In this document: positions 1 to 7,975 of the stretch, one piece after another
Layout: the number at the start of each line of letters is the position of its first letter
How positions within the stretch are numbered: the stretch's first letter is position 1
Assembly (NCBI GenBank): GCA_044370415.1
Contig: JBILVO010000038.1
Span: 1 to 28,698, forward strand
Origin: CAMCQY01 sp044370415
GTDB taxonomy: Bacteria > Planctomycetota > Planctomycetia > Pirellulales > UBA1268
Direction: 5' to 3'
Length of the DNA: 28,698 bases
Made by a program: the position numbers and the translations under genes
Notes under the pieces: generated by a model
Database searches by the model: none
What the model was told of the DNA's origin: nothing
What the model saw: only the letters and a program-made list of their open reading frames with translations

Positions 1-324
1 CCGACCTGCAACCCCTACCTCGCCTTCTCGGCGGTGCTGCTGGCGGTGATCGACGGCATCCAGAACAAGATCCATCCGGGGGAGCCGCTCGACCGCGACA
101 TCTACGACATGCCGCCGGAGGAACTGGCGAACGTGCCGAAGGCGCCCGGCTCGCTCGACGAGGCGCTCGACGCCCTGGAGCGCGATTGCGACTTCCTGCT
201 CCGCGGCGACGTCTTCACCGAGGACGTGATCGCCACGTGGCTGAAGTTCAAGCGGGAGAAGGAAATCGTCCCGATGCGGCTGCGGCCGCACCCGTACGAG
301 TTCTGCCTCTACTACGACGCCTGA
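1..324 (+). CDS. glnA: Glutamine synthetase type I, C-terminal fragment (5' end outside window)
   Basis: This is the last 107 residues of a class I glutamine synthetase, which makes glutamine from glutamate, ammonia and ATP in the cytoplasm. The frame is open from base 1 and ends at a TGA at 322-324. It begins with the conserved NPYLAF segment, followed by DGIQNKIHPGEPLD, the stretch IYDMPPEEL and a C-terminus ending HPYEFCLYYDA, all typical of the GlnA C-terminal catalytic domain. The tyrosine in IYDMPPEE (codon 103-105) lines up with the Tyr adenylylated by GlnE in enterobacterial GlnA, so adenylylation control is possible but not shown. An in-frame GTG at 34 is internal to the conserved domain and is not the start. 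The downstream SDR gene converges on it with only 19 bp between stops, and no terminator is visible. Confidence 0.95.
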   Translation, partial: PTCNPYLAFSAVLLAVIDGIQNKIHPGEPLDRDIYDMPPEELANVPKAPGSLDEALDALERDCDFLLRGDVFTEDVIATWLKFKREKEIVPMRLRPHPYEFCLYYDA

Positions 325-343
325 TGCGTCGCGGCCGTGCCGT

Positions 344-1114
344 CTACCAGACGGTTTTCCCGCCGTTGACGGCGATCGACTGGCCGGTGACGAAGCCGGC
401 CTCGTCGCTGGCCAGGTAGGCGGCCGCCCAGCCGACGTCGTCCGGCACGCCCCAGCGGCCGGCCGGCACCGTCGCGAGGTAGGCGTCCTTCTCGGCCTGC
501 GGGTCGTCCTTGTGCCGCTCCACCGGAATCCAGCCCGGCGCGATCATGTTCACCGTGATCTGGAAGGGGGCCAGTTCCCGCGCCATGCTCCGCGACCAGC
601 CGACCTGCCCGCCCTTCGCGGCCACGTAGGCGGAGAAGGGGGCGACGCCGAGGAGGAACACTTCGCTCGTGATGTTGATGAGCCGGCCGTGGCGGCGGTC
701 CTTCATGCCCGGCAGGATCCGCCGCGCCAGGAGGTAGGGGCTCTTCACGAAGAAGTCGAGCATCTGCTGGTAGAAGGCCCAGTCGTACTCCTCGATCGGC
801 TTGTGCGGCTGCGCCGGAGTGGCGTTGACCACGAGGACATCGATCGGGCCGAGCGACTTCTCGATCGCGGTCGCCATCCGGTCGATCTCGTCGGCGCTCG
901 TCACGTCGGCCTGGAACAGCTCGGCGGTGACGCCGGCGCCGCGAAGCTCGGCAAGCGCCTCGTCGGCGCGGGACTTCACGTTGGCGTAGTTGAGGGCCAC
1001 CTTCGCGCCGGCCAGGCCGAGGCACTTCGCGGTTGCGCGGCCGAGGCCGGTGGAGGAGCCTGTCACGAGGGCGACGCGGCCGGCGAGCGAGAAGGGGCGT
1101 GCGGGGACGGGCAT
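344..1114 (-). CDS. SDR-family NAD(P)-dependent oxidoreductase (FabG-like)
   Basis: The protein of 256 aa has the size of a classical short-chain dehydrogenase/reductase. The cofactor-binding glycine motif TGSSTGLG is at residues 18-25. The catalytic Ser is S150 (in INITSE), and Tyr and Lys are Y163 and K167 (YVAAK). The C-terminal half reads like FabG: NMIAPGWIP, then a closing segment with FVTGQSIAVNGG. The usual NNAG segment after beta-4 is replaced by VNAT at 96-99, so the structural Asn-Asn-Ala-Gly loop is altered. The start was placed at ATG 1112-1114 because the fold begins there (MPVPARPFSLAGRVALVTG); an ATG at 1162 and longer openings would add unrelated sequence. The substrate cannot be read from sequence. 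It is divergent from the large cytochrome gene at 1293 and convergent with glnA. Confidence 0.9.
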   Translation of the reverse strand: MPVPARPFSLAGRVALVTGSSTGLGRATAKCLGLAGAKVALNYANVKSRADEALAELRGAGVTAELFQADVTSADEIDRMATAIEKSLGPIDVLVVNATPAQPHKPIEEYDWAFYQQMLDFFVKSPYLLARRILPGMKDRRHGRLINITSEVFLLGVAPFSAYVAAKGGQVGWSRSMARELAPFQITVNMIAPGWIPVERHKDDPQAEKDAYLATVPAGRWGVPDDVGWAAAYLASDEAGFVTGQSIAVNGGKTVW

Positions 1115-1292
1115 CGGATGTCCTACGTGGTTGTGAGCCGCGCCGTGTGGGAGGGTGAGCATGATACCGCCGATCGCCGTTGCACGAATGCCGCAGGCTG
1201 TCGGGTTGTCGCGGAATTGGAGGCTTGCGGGGCGTGGTGTAGGCTTACGAAAAGGCGTGTGGTTTTCGCCGCGTTTCCCGGGCAGGCAGCGC

Positions 1293-4193
1293 ATGGTCAG
1301 CGGACGGTTCCGTCATCGCTGTGGTTGGCCGGTGGCCGCGGCGGCATTCGGCTGTGCGATCATCGTTTCGGCCCACGCGGTTGCCGAACCGGTCGACTTC
1401 TCCCGCGACATCCAGCCGCTCCTGGCGAAGCGGTGCTTCTCCTGTCACGGCCCCGACACGCACGAGGCTGGCCTGCGGTTCGACCAGGCTGATGCCGCCA
1501 CCGCGAAGCTCGAGAGCGGCACGCGGGCGATCGTCACCGGACGACCATCCGAGAGCGAGATCCTCGCCCGCATCACCTCCACCGATCCCGCCATCCAGAT
1601 GCCGCCCGCAGGACCGCGTCTCACGTCGGCCCAGGTGGCCGTCGTGCGGAAGTGGATCGAGGAGGGGGCCGAGTGGAAGGAGCACTGGGCGTTTCGTCCG
1701 CTCGTGCGTCCGGCCGTGCCGGCGTCGACGCCGCCGAGCGTTCATCCGGTCGACGCTTTTCTCCGCGACGGCCTCGTGCGCCGCGGGCTGCCCGTCCCGC
1801 CGACCGCCGACAAGGTCGCGGTGCTGCGCCGCGTCACCTACGACGTCACCGGTCTGCCACCCACGGAGCGGGAGGTTCACGACTTTCTCGGCGATACGTC
1901 GCCCCATGCCTGGGAGCGGGTGGTGGACCGGCTGCTGGCGTCGCCGCACTACGGCGAGCGGTGGGGACGGCACTGGCTCGACCTCGTCCGCTACGCCGAC
2001 ACGAACTCCTTCGAGCGCGACGGCGACAAGCCGCACGCCTGGAGGTATCGCGACTACGTCATCCGGTCGCTCAACGACGACAAGCCTTACAACCGGTTCG
2101 TGGCCGAGCAGCTGGCCGGCGACGAGCTTCCCGAGCCGACGAACGACGCGGTCATCGCCACCGGCTACTACCGGCTCGGCCTCTGGGACGACGAGCCCGC
2201 CGACCGGGAGCAGGCGAAGTACGACACCCTCGACGACATCGTGGCGACGACCGGGCAGGTGTTTCTCGGCCTGACGATCCACTGCGCCCGCTGCCACGAC
2301 CACAAGATCGACCCGATCCCGCAGCGCGACTACTACTCGCTGCTGGCGTTCTTCCACAACGTCACGCCGATGGGCGACCGGCAGATCAACCTCGCCAACA
2401 TCGAGCGGAATATCTTCAAGGACGAGACGCAACGGCTCGCCTACGAGGAGCGGGTCGCGGACCTCGAACACCGCCGCAACGAGGCACAACGGGCCGTCGG
2501 CGAGATCGAGGCCTCCTTCCGGAAGTCGTGGGAGGCACTGCACGCCGAGCATGCCACCGTGGCGGACCTGGACGATCTCGAGTTCAGGTTCTACCGGGAT
2601 TCGTGGACGAAGCTGCCTGCGTTCGACGAGCTCAAGCCGGAGGACACGGGGCCAGTTCCCGGCCAGCGGTTCGACATCACGATCGCGCCGTCACTGCGGC
2701 CCGACTCCTTCGGCTACGTCTTCACCGGGTTCCTCAAGGTGCCCCACACGGGCGAGTACACGTTCACGCTCGACTCCGACGACGGCTCGCGGCTCACGGT
2801 CGCCGGCCGCACGGTCATCGAATACGACGGGATCCACGGGGAGGGAAAGCCCAAGACCGCCACGGTGCCACTGGAGGCCGGCCGGGTTCCTGTGCGGCTC
2901 GACTACTTCCAGGGCCGGCATGGCAAGGGGCTGACGGTCTCATGGACCGGTCCTGGATTCACTGTGCGGAGGCTGTCGGCCACGGCCACCGCCGCCGGTG
3001 AGGGCTTCGATCTCGTGGCGGCGCTGAAGGCCGACGGGCAGGCAATCCTCGGCGTCGAGGGGAAGCGGGACTACGACGCGAAGGTCGCCGCGCTGAAGGC
3101 ACTCAAGAACGAACAGGTACCGGTCGACAAGGCGCTCGTCGTGACCGAGCGTGGCCCCGAGCCCCCGGAGACGTTCGTGCTCTACCGCGGCAACCCGCAC
3201 GCCGAGCGGAAGCCCGAGAACCTTGTCGGCCCGGCGTTTCCCTCGATCCTCAAGGCGAAGGATCCGGTCATCCCCGTGCCGGCCGAGGGGGCGAAGACAT
3301 CCGGCCGCCGCACGGCGCTCGCCGCGTGGCTCGTGTCCCCCGACAACCCGCTGACGGCCCGCGTGATGGCCAACCGCGTCTGGCAGCACCACTTCGGCCG
3401 GGGCATCGTCCGCAGCGCCTCGAACTTCGGCATGATGGGCGACCCGCCCACGCACCCCGAGCTCCTCGACTGGCTGGCGGTCGAGCTTGTCGCCAACGGC
3501 TGGCGTCTCAAGCCCCTCCACAAGCTGATCCTCATGTCGCAGGCCTATCGTGCAGCGGCAACCAGCAACGCGGAAGCGTTTGCGCTGGATCCTCTCAACG
3601 ATTCCTTCTGGCGGTTCGACATGCGGCGGCTCTCGGCGGAGGAGCTCCGCGACTCGATCCACGTGGCCAGCGGCGCGTTCAACCCGAAGATGTACGGCCC
3701 CGGCGTCTACCCGGCGATCCCCAAGGAGGTGATGGCCGGCCAGTCGCGGCCGGGCAGCGGCTGGGGCGACTCGCCGGCGGAGGAGCAGGCCAGGCGGAGC
3801 ATCTACGCGTTCGTGAAGCGGTCGCTTATCACGCCGATCCTCGCCGACTTCGACGTCGCCGACACCGACACGAGCTGCCCCGTGCGGTTCACGACCACGC
3901 AGCCGACGCAGGCGCTGGGGATGATGAACGGGGAGTTTTTGCAGCGGCAGGCACGGGTGTTCGCCGAGCGGGTGCGGCGGGAGGCCGGCGGCCCGGACGC
4001 GGCCGACGTGCGGGCGCAGGTCCGCCGCGCGCTCGAGATCGCGCTGGTGCGGCCCGTGGGGGACGACGAGGTCGCCAGGGGCGTGGCCCTGATCGACCGG
4101 CTCGACGATGCCGACGGCGTCAGTCCCGGCCGGGCCATGGAACTCTTCTGCCTGATGGTCCTGAACCTCAACGAATTCGCCTATCTGGATTGA
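1293..4193 (+). CDS. Secreted planctomycete cytochrome (PSCyt1)-DUF1549-PA14-DUF1553 protein
   Basis: This 966-aa protein has the standard planctomycete architecture. Residues 1-32 form a signal peptide (basic start, then Ala-rich core to AHAVAEP). A cytochrome c-like domain follows with a CFSCH haem motif (C48, C51, H52) and a MPP segment that may supply the distal Met. DUF1549 spans about 150-360 and contains a second CxxCH (CARCH, C331-C334-H335). A PA14-like domain lies at about 465-570 (GYVFTGFLKVPHTGEYTF, DSDDGSRL), a likely carbohydrate-binding insert. DUF1553 covers about 670-950. Such proteins occur with a DUF1501 partner, as here (46 bp downstream), and are suspected to act in extracellular polysaccharide or sulfated-glycan oxidation, but no reaction is proven. 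The ATG at 1293 was chosen because it directly precedes the signal peptide; an upstream ATG at 1155 would add 46 unlikely residues. The lysine/arginine-poor core and CxxCH motifs imply export. Confidence 0.93.
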   Translation: MVSGRFRHRCGWPVAAAAFGCAIIVSAHAVAEPVDFSRDIQPLLAKRCFSCHGPDTHEAGLRFDQADAATAKLESGTRAIVTGRPSESEILARITSTDPAIQMPPAGPRLTSAQVAVVRKWIEEGAEWKEHWAFRPLVRPAVPASTPPSVHPVDAFLRDGLVRRGLPVPPTADKVAVLRRVTYDVTGLPPTEREVHDFLGDTSPHAWERVVDRLLASPHYGERWGRHWLDLVRYADTNSFERDGDKPHAWRYRDYVIRSLNDDKPYNRFVAEQLAGDELPEPTNDAVIATGYYRLGLWDDEPADREQAKYDTLDDIVATTGQVFLGLTIHCARCHDHKIDPIPQRDYYSLLAFFHNVTPMGDRQINLANIERNIFKDETQRLAYEERVADLEHRRNEAQRAVGEIEASFRKSWEALHAEHATVADLDDLEFRFYRDSWTKLPAFDELKPEDTGPVPGQRFDITIAPSLRPDSFGYVFTGFLKVPHTGEYTFTLDSDDGSRLTVAGRTVIEYDGIHGEGKPKTATVPLEAGRVPVRLDYFQGRHGKGLTVSWTGPGFTVRRLSATATAAGEGFDLVAALKADGQAILGVEGKRDYDAKVAALKALKNEQVPVDKALVVTERGPEPPETFVLYRGNPHAERKPENLVGPAFPSILKAKDPVIPVPAEGAKTSGRRTALAAWLVSPDNPLTARVMANRVWQHHFGRGIVRSASNFGMMGDPPTHPELLDWLAVELVANGWRLKPLHKLILMSQAYRAAATSNAEAFALDPLNDSFWRFDMRRLSAEELRDSIHVASGAFNPKMYGPGVYPAIPKEVMAGQSRPGSGWGDSPAEEQARRSIYAFVKRSLITPILADFDVADTDTSCPVRFTTTQPTQALGMMNGEFLQRQARVFAERVRREAGGPDAADVRAQVRRALEIALVRPVGDDEVARGVALIDRLDDADGVSPGRAMELFCLMVLNLNEFAYLD

Positions 4194-4239
4194 TCCCGCG
4201 GAATCACGCCGCCAGTTCGCCGCGATACGGAGCCTCGCC

Positions 4240-5730
4240 ATGCCCCGCCACCACGATCAGCCCCACGGACAGTTCTGCCGCCGCACCCGCCGGGAGTTCT
4301 TCTGGGAGACGGGTGGAGCGTTCACCGGCCTGGCTCTGGCCGGGCTCCTCGACCAGGGCTTCTTCGCCCGGCAGTCGCGGGCGGCTGCCGGTAGTACGCT
4401 CGTCAATCCGCTGGCCGCGAAGCCGCCGCACTTCGCTCCTCGGGCGAAGAGCGTGATCTTCCTCTTCATGTACGGAGGCCCCAGTCACGTCGACACGTTC
4501 GACTACAAGCCGAAGCTCTACGGCCTCGACGGGCAGACGATCGAGGTGAAGACCAAGGGCCGCGGCGGCGAGAAGAGCCAGGGGCGGGTCGTGGGCCCGA
4601 AGTGGAAGTTCAAGCAGTACGGCGCCTGCGGCAAGTGGGTGAGCGACCTCTTTCCGCACCTGGCCGGACACGTCGACGACATCGCCTTCCTCCACTCGAT
4701 GACGGCCGACTCGCCCATCCACGGCTCGGCGATGCTGCAGATGAACTCCGGCAAGATCCAGTCCGGGGCGCCCTGCCTGGGATCGTGGGTGAACTACGGC
4801 CTCGGCAGCGTGAACGAAAACCTGCCCGGCTTCGTCGTCATGCTCGACCCCACCGGCGGCCCGATCTCGGGCGCGAAGAACTGGTCGAGCGGCTACATGC
4901 CGGCGACCTACCAGGGCACGCTCCTGCGGAGCAAGGGCGCCCCGATCCTCGACCTCGCGCCGCCCGACGACATGCCGCTTGTGGCGCAGCGGACGCTGCT
5001 CGACGGCCTGCAGGAGGCCAATGCCGCCCACCTGCGGTCGCGCAGCGACAACTCCGACCTCGCGGCCCGGATCGCCTCCTACGAGCTGGCCTGGAAGATG
5101 CAGGAGCACGCGCCGGAGGCGGTCGATCTGGCGAGCGAGACCGCGGAGACCCAGACGCTCTACGGCCTCGACAATCCGCGGACCGCCGACTTCGGCCGCC
5201 GCTGCCTGCTGGCGCGGCGGCTCGTGGAGCGGGGCGTGCGGTTCATCCAGCTCTACTCCGGCGGCGCGCATAACGACGACAACTGGGATGCCCACGGCGA
5301 CCTCGAGAAGAACCACAACTTCCACGCCGGCAACACCGACCAGCCGGTCGCCGCGCTGCTGACGGACCTGAAGCGCAGCGGCCTGCTCGACAGCACGCTG
5401 GTGATCTGGGGGGGCGAGTTCGGCCGGCAGCCGACGGCGGAATACGCCGAGGGCACGGGCCGCGACCACAACTCCTACGGCTTCACGATGTGGATGGCCG
5501 GCGGCGGCATCAAGGGGGGCGTGAGCGTGGGGGAGACCGATGAACTCGGCTCGGCGGCGATCTCGCCGGTGCACGACGGCCGCACGGGCTTCCACGTGAA
5601 GAGCCTGCACGCCACCGTGCTGCACCAGCTCGGCGTCGATCCCAACCGGCTCTCCTACTTCTTCGGCGGCCTCGACCAGAAGCTCGTCGGCGTCGAGCAC
5701 GTCGACCCGATCCGCGAGATCATCGGGTAG
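4240..5730 (+). CDS. DUF1501 protein with twin-arginine-type leader
   Basis: The product of 496 aa is a DUF1501 protein, a family related to the alkaline phosphatase/sulfatase-like fold. A twin-arginine motif TRREFF lies at residues 16-21, followed by a hydrophobic stretch (GGAFTGLALAGLLDQG), so Tat export of a folded, possibly metal-bound protein is likely. Family landmarks are FMYGGPSHVDTFDYKP near residue 75, HSMTADSPIHGSAMLQMNSG near 150, NWDAHGDLEKNH near 350, WGGEFGRQP near 390 and GRDHNSYGF near 408; the conserved Asp, His and Glu residues in these look like metal ligands. It lies 46 bp behind the PSCyt1/DUF1553 gene on the same strand, the usual pairing, so the two are probably co-transcribed and act together in the envelope. 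ATG 4240 is the only start before the Tat motif. The enzymatic activity is unproven. Confidence 0.93.
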   Translation: MPRHHDQPHGQFCRRTRREFFWETGGAFTGLALAGLLDQGFFARQSRAAAGSTLVNPLAAKPPHFAPRAKSVIFLFMYGGPSHVDTFDYKPKLYGLDGQTIEVKTKGRGGEKSQGRVVGPKWKFKQYGACGKWVSDLFPHLAGHVDDIAFLHSMTADSPIHGSAMLQMNSGKIQSGAPCLGSWVNYGLGSVNENLPGFVVMLDPTGGPISGAKNWSSGYMPATYQGTLLRSKGAPILDLAPPDDMPLVAQRTLLDGLQEANAAHLRSRSDNSDLAARIASYELAWKMQEHAPEAVDLASETAETQTLYGLDNPRTADFGRRCLLARRLVERGVRFIQLYSGGAHNDDNWDAHGDLEKNHNFHAGNTDQPVAALLTDLKRSGLLDSTLVIWGGEFGRQPTAEYAEGTGRDHNSYGFTMWMAGGGIKGGVSVGETDELGSAAISPVHDGRTGFHVKSLHATVLHQLGVDPNRLSYFFGGLDQKLVGVEHVDPIREIIG

Positions 5731-5930
5731 CGGCTTCGCCCGCTTCCGTGGCCCATCGCTGTATCCGTGAGGGGCTGCCCATGCCCCGAGAGCCGGCGGA
5801 GCTGACAAGCGGAGCCATGGATGGCGAAGCGTAGTCAGCTTCGAGTGAGCGAAGGCCAGGATGGCCGCAGCGAACGTTCGGCGACGGGGCATGGGCAGCC
5901 CCGAACCGTCGCCCACGATCCGCCCGCCGA
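5731..5930. other. Convergent intergenic region with repeat copy A
   Basis: The DUF1501 gene and the P450 gene end towards each other here. Most of the 200 bp is the 141-bp structured repeat described at 5769-5909. No separate U-tract terminator is visible, so the long outer stem of the repeat is the best candidate for ending transcription from both sides. Confidence 0.7.
5769..5909. repeat. 141-bp dispersed structured repeat, copy A
   Basis: This segment recurs without gaps at 9298-9438 with about 18 differences in 141 positions (counted by eye, roughly 87% identity). Its ends are a perfect 17-bp inverted repeat: 5771-5787 (ggggctgcccatgcccc) pairs with 5886-5902. An inner stem pairs 5797-5806 (cggagctgac) with 5834-5843 (gtcagcttcg), with one G-U. 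Inside that, GCCA-TGGA-TGGC can form a small hairpin, and a GGCC-5 nt-GGCC hairpin follows. Open frames across it are not shared with neighbouring genes and do not look like protein. It may be a bidirectional terminator, a REP/BIME-like or MITE-like element, or a structured RNA. Confidence 0.85.
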
Positions 5931-7076
5931 TTACCCGCGCCGCGGGTGCAGCCGCACCACGAGCGAGTCGTAGCCGAGTCGCCGCTCGTACGCCGGCGTC
6001 TTCTCGACGCGATCGCGCTTCGACACCAGTTCCACGCGGCCCACCCTGCGACACAGAAGTTCCAGCAGCACACGCATCACCGTGCGGGCGTGCGCGGCGC
6101 CCAGGCAGAGGTGGGCGCCGAAGCCGAAGGAGACGTGCGGGTTGGGTGTGCGGTCGAGCCGGACCTTCTCGGCCGCCTCGAAGACCGTCTCGTCGAGGTT
6201 GGCGGATGCCCAGCAGAGCGTCGCCCGGTCGCCCGCCTTCACCGGCATCCCGTGGACATCGGTATCGACCGGACAGACGCGGCCGATGTGCGTCAGCGGC
6301 ATGAAGACGCGGAAGAACTCTTCGCTGGCGTGGACCACGCGGTGCGGATCCTCGCGGAGGAAGTCGAACGCCTCGGGATGCTCGGCGCAGTGGCCGATCG
6401 CGCAGGCCACGCTGTGGATGATCGTGTCACGGCCGCCGGCGAACATGATGTTGGCGTAGCCGAGCATCTCCTCGCGGGTGAGGGGGCGTCCGTGGAACGT
6501 GGCCTTGGTGAGCAGGCCATAGAAATCGTCGCCCGGAGATGCCGCCGCCCTGTCGAACTGCGCGTTCAGATAGCGCTCGAGCGCGGCCCCCTGCTCGACG
6601 CCGTGGGCGCCGTGAAACACGTGCACGCCCCAGCTCACGAAGAGGTCGGCCTCCGACTCCGGCACACCCAGCAGCACGGTGAGCGCCTTCGACTGCAACG
6701 GCAGGGCGAAGCCCTCCACGATCTCCACGGTGTCGCGGCGCATCGCCTCGTCGAGCAGGCGGCCGGTGATCTCCTCGATCCGGGCGACGAAGGCCGGCTG
6801 CCTGGCCCGCAGGAAGAACGGCTCCACGAGCTTGCGGTAGTCGGTCTGCGCTGGCGGGTCCACCTCCAGGGGCAGCTGCCGCACGGAGCGGAGATGCTCC
6901 TCCGACGGGATCGGCACGCGTCGCGGCGCGTCGGAGCTGAAGGTCTGCCAGTCCTTGGCCGCCTTGCGGACGTCCTCGTGCCGCAGGATCATCGGGATCA
7001 CCTCGTCCTCCGACGGCAGGCCGAGGACGCCGCGGTCGCGGCGCGGTTCACGAAAGGGATCGTCGATCTCGCTCAT
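5931..7076 (-). CDS. Cytochrome P450
   Basis: This 381-aa protein is a soluble bacterial class I P450 that would activate O2 for hydroxylation of an unidentified substrate, using electrons from a ferredoxin partner that is not in the window. The I-helix oxygen-activation motif is AGGRDT at 213-218. The K-helix ExxR is E253-R256. The haem loop FGFGAHLCLG runs 317-326, with C324 as the thiolate ligand. The length is slightly under the usual 400 residues, with a short N-terminus and no membrane anchor. The start at 7074-7076 is supported by a strong Shine-Dalgarno (GAAGGAGG, spaced about 6 nt). The gene is divergent from the LRR lipoprotein and convergent with the DUF1501 gene; no terpene synthase, NRPS or ferredoxin gene adjoins it, so there is no biosynthetic-cluster context. 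Confidence 0.95.
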   Translation of the reverse strand: MSEIDDPFREPRRDRGVLGLPSEDEVIPMILRHEDVRKAAKDWQTFSSDAPRRVPIPSEEHLRSVRQLPLEVDPPAQTDYRKLVEPFFLRARQPAFVARIEEITGRLLDEAMRRDTVEIVEGFALPLQSKALTVLLGVPESEADLFVSWGVHVFHGAHGVEQGAALERYLNAQFDRAAASPGDDFYGLLTKATFHGRPLTREEMLGYANIMFAGGRDTIIHSVACAIGHCAEHPEAFDFLREDPHRVVHASEEFFRVFMPLTHIGRVCPVDTDVHGMPVKAGDRATLCWASANLDETVFEAAEKVRLDRTPNPHVSFGFGAHLCLGAAHARTVMRVLLELLCRRVGRVELVSKRDRVEKTPAYERRLGYDSLVVRLHPRRG

Positions 7077-7136
7077 GGCGTTCCTCCTTCGGCACGCTGC
7101 AGGTGCTTCAACGTACGCCACGCGGCGGCGTTTGTC

Positions 7137-7166
7137 TTGCGGCATGCTTTCCCGGCCACGCATAAT
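7137..7166 (+). promoter_or_regulatory. Putative promoter of the LRR lipoprotein gene
   Basis: TTGCGG (7137-7142) and CATAAT (7161-7166) are separated by 18 bp. The -10 box ends 6 nt before the GTG at 7173, so transcription would start at or next to the start codon. There is no Shine-Dalgarno before that GTG, which fits a leaderless message. This is a match by eye only. Confidence 0.4.
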
Positions 7167-7172
7167 CGTGGC

Positions 7173-7940
7173 GTGAGCCTCGCCGACCGTGCACGTGTGA
7201 GACCGATCCCGAGGCCGGCGGCCGCCGGCAGCCGCCGGTGGCTCGTCGTGGCGGGGCTCGTGCCGGTGCTCATGGCCGTCGGCTGCGGCCGGGCCGTGCA
7301 GCCCGGGCCTGGGGCGGCGGCGGAGGACATGCGGAAGAGCGTCGCTGTGCAGGTGGCCGCGGTGCGGGAGGGCCGCTCGTCGCGGATCGTCGCCGCTGAG
7401 CCGCTGGCCGACGCCGAGTGGGAATCGCTCCGCGGACTCGCGGGACTCACGGAGCTCGTGCTCGAGCGCGGCCGGGCCGACGACGAGCGGGCGGAGATCC
7501 TGGCAACGCTGCCTGCGGTCGAGCGGCTCGTGCTGCGCGAATCGCCGCTCACCGACGCCGGGTTCACCCGGCTGGCCGAGTGCCGCTCGCTCCGCGACGT
7601 GAACGTGCCGCAGGCGGACTGCACGGCGGCCGGGCTCGCGGCGCTTGTGCGACTCGAGAAGCTGAAGAGCCTCAGGCTGGGCGGGCCGCGGCTGGATGGC
7701 CCGGAGGTGGCGGAGGCGATCGCGGATATGTCGGGCCTCCGGTCGCTGCACCTCATCGACGTGCGGATCGGCGACGACGGCCTGGCGTCGCTCCAGCAGC
7801 TGCCAGGGCTCTGGAATCTCTACCTCGACGGGGCCGGGGTGTCGGACGAGGCGTGGGCGGTGTATTTTCGTGCGTGTCCGGACGTGCACGTGCACGTCGA
7901 TCAGGCCCACCACGATCGCGACCCGCGCCGCCACGACTGA
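7173..7940 (+). CDS. Leucine-rich-repeat lipoprotein
   Basis: The product of about 255 aa starts with basic residues and a hydrophobic stretch (WLVVAGLVPVLM) ending at a lipobox-like AVGC, Cys38, so it is probably an exported lipoprotein. Residues from about 90 to 240 form irregular leucine-rich repeats of roughly 24 aa: LAGLTELVLE, LPAVERLVLRESPLTDAGF, CRSLRDVNVP, LEKLKSLRLGG, MSGLRSLHLIDVRIGDDGL and LPGLWNLYLDG. This planctomycete LRR type is common and usually of unknown binding function. The GTG at 7173 was chosen because the putative -10 box lies 6 nt before it; GTG 7197 is an alternative, and ATG 7269 would remove the signal peptide. It lies 35 bp upstream of the DUF3500 gene in the same direction and may be co-transcribed. 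No partner or substrate is apparent. Confidence 0.8.
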   Translation: MSLADRARVRPIPRPAAAGSRRWLVVAGLVPVLMAVGCGRAVQPGPGAAAEDMRKSVAVQVAAVREGRSSRIVAAEPLADAEWESLRGLAGLTELVLERGRADDERAEILATLPAVERLVLRESPLTDAGFTRLAECRSLRDVNVPQADCTAAGLAALVRLEKLKSLRLGGPRLDGPEVAEAIADMSGLRSLHLIDVRIGDDGLASLQQLPGLWNLYLDGAGVSDEAWAVYFRACPDVHVHVDQAHHDRDPRRHD

Positions 7941-7975
7941 CGCCGCCCGCCCGATCGGCTCCAGGAGCTGCCGCC

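Noticed and set aside
1245..2552. Long antisense open frame opposite the PSCyt1/DUF1549 gene
   Set aside because: High GC opens long frames on the opposite strand. The translation is rich in Arg/Val/Gly with no domain, while the plus strand has clear domains through the same bases. The same applies to antisense frames at 2940-4241, 4204-6054 and 14552-16075.
5769..5909. Similar peptides (LTTLRHPWLRLSA) encoded by both copies of the 141-bp repeat
   Set aside because: The shared peptide follows from shared DNA. The pattern of change keeps base pairing rather than codons, there are no start signals, and the frames do not end together. It is treated as a non-coding repeat.
5931..7940. P450 as part of a secondary-metabolite cluster
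   Set aside because: Neighbours are a DUF1501 protein and an LRR lipoprotein. There is no synthase, PKS/NRPS, tailoring enzyme or ferredoxin gene in the window.
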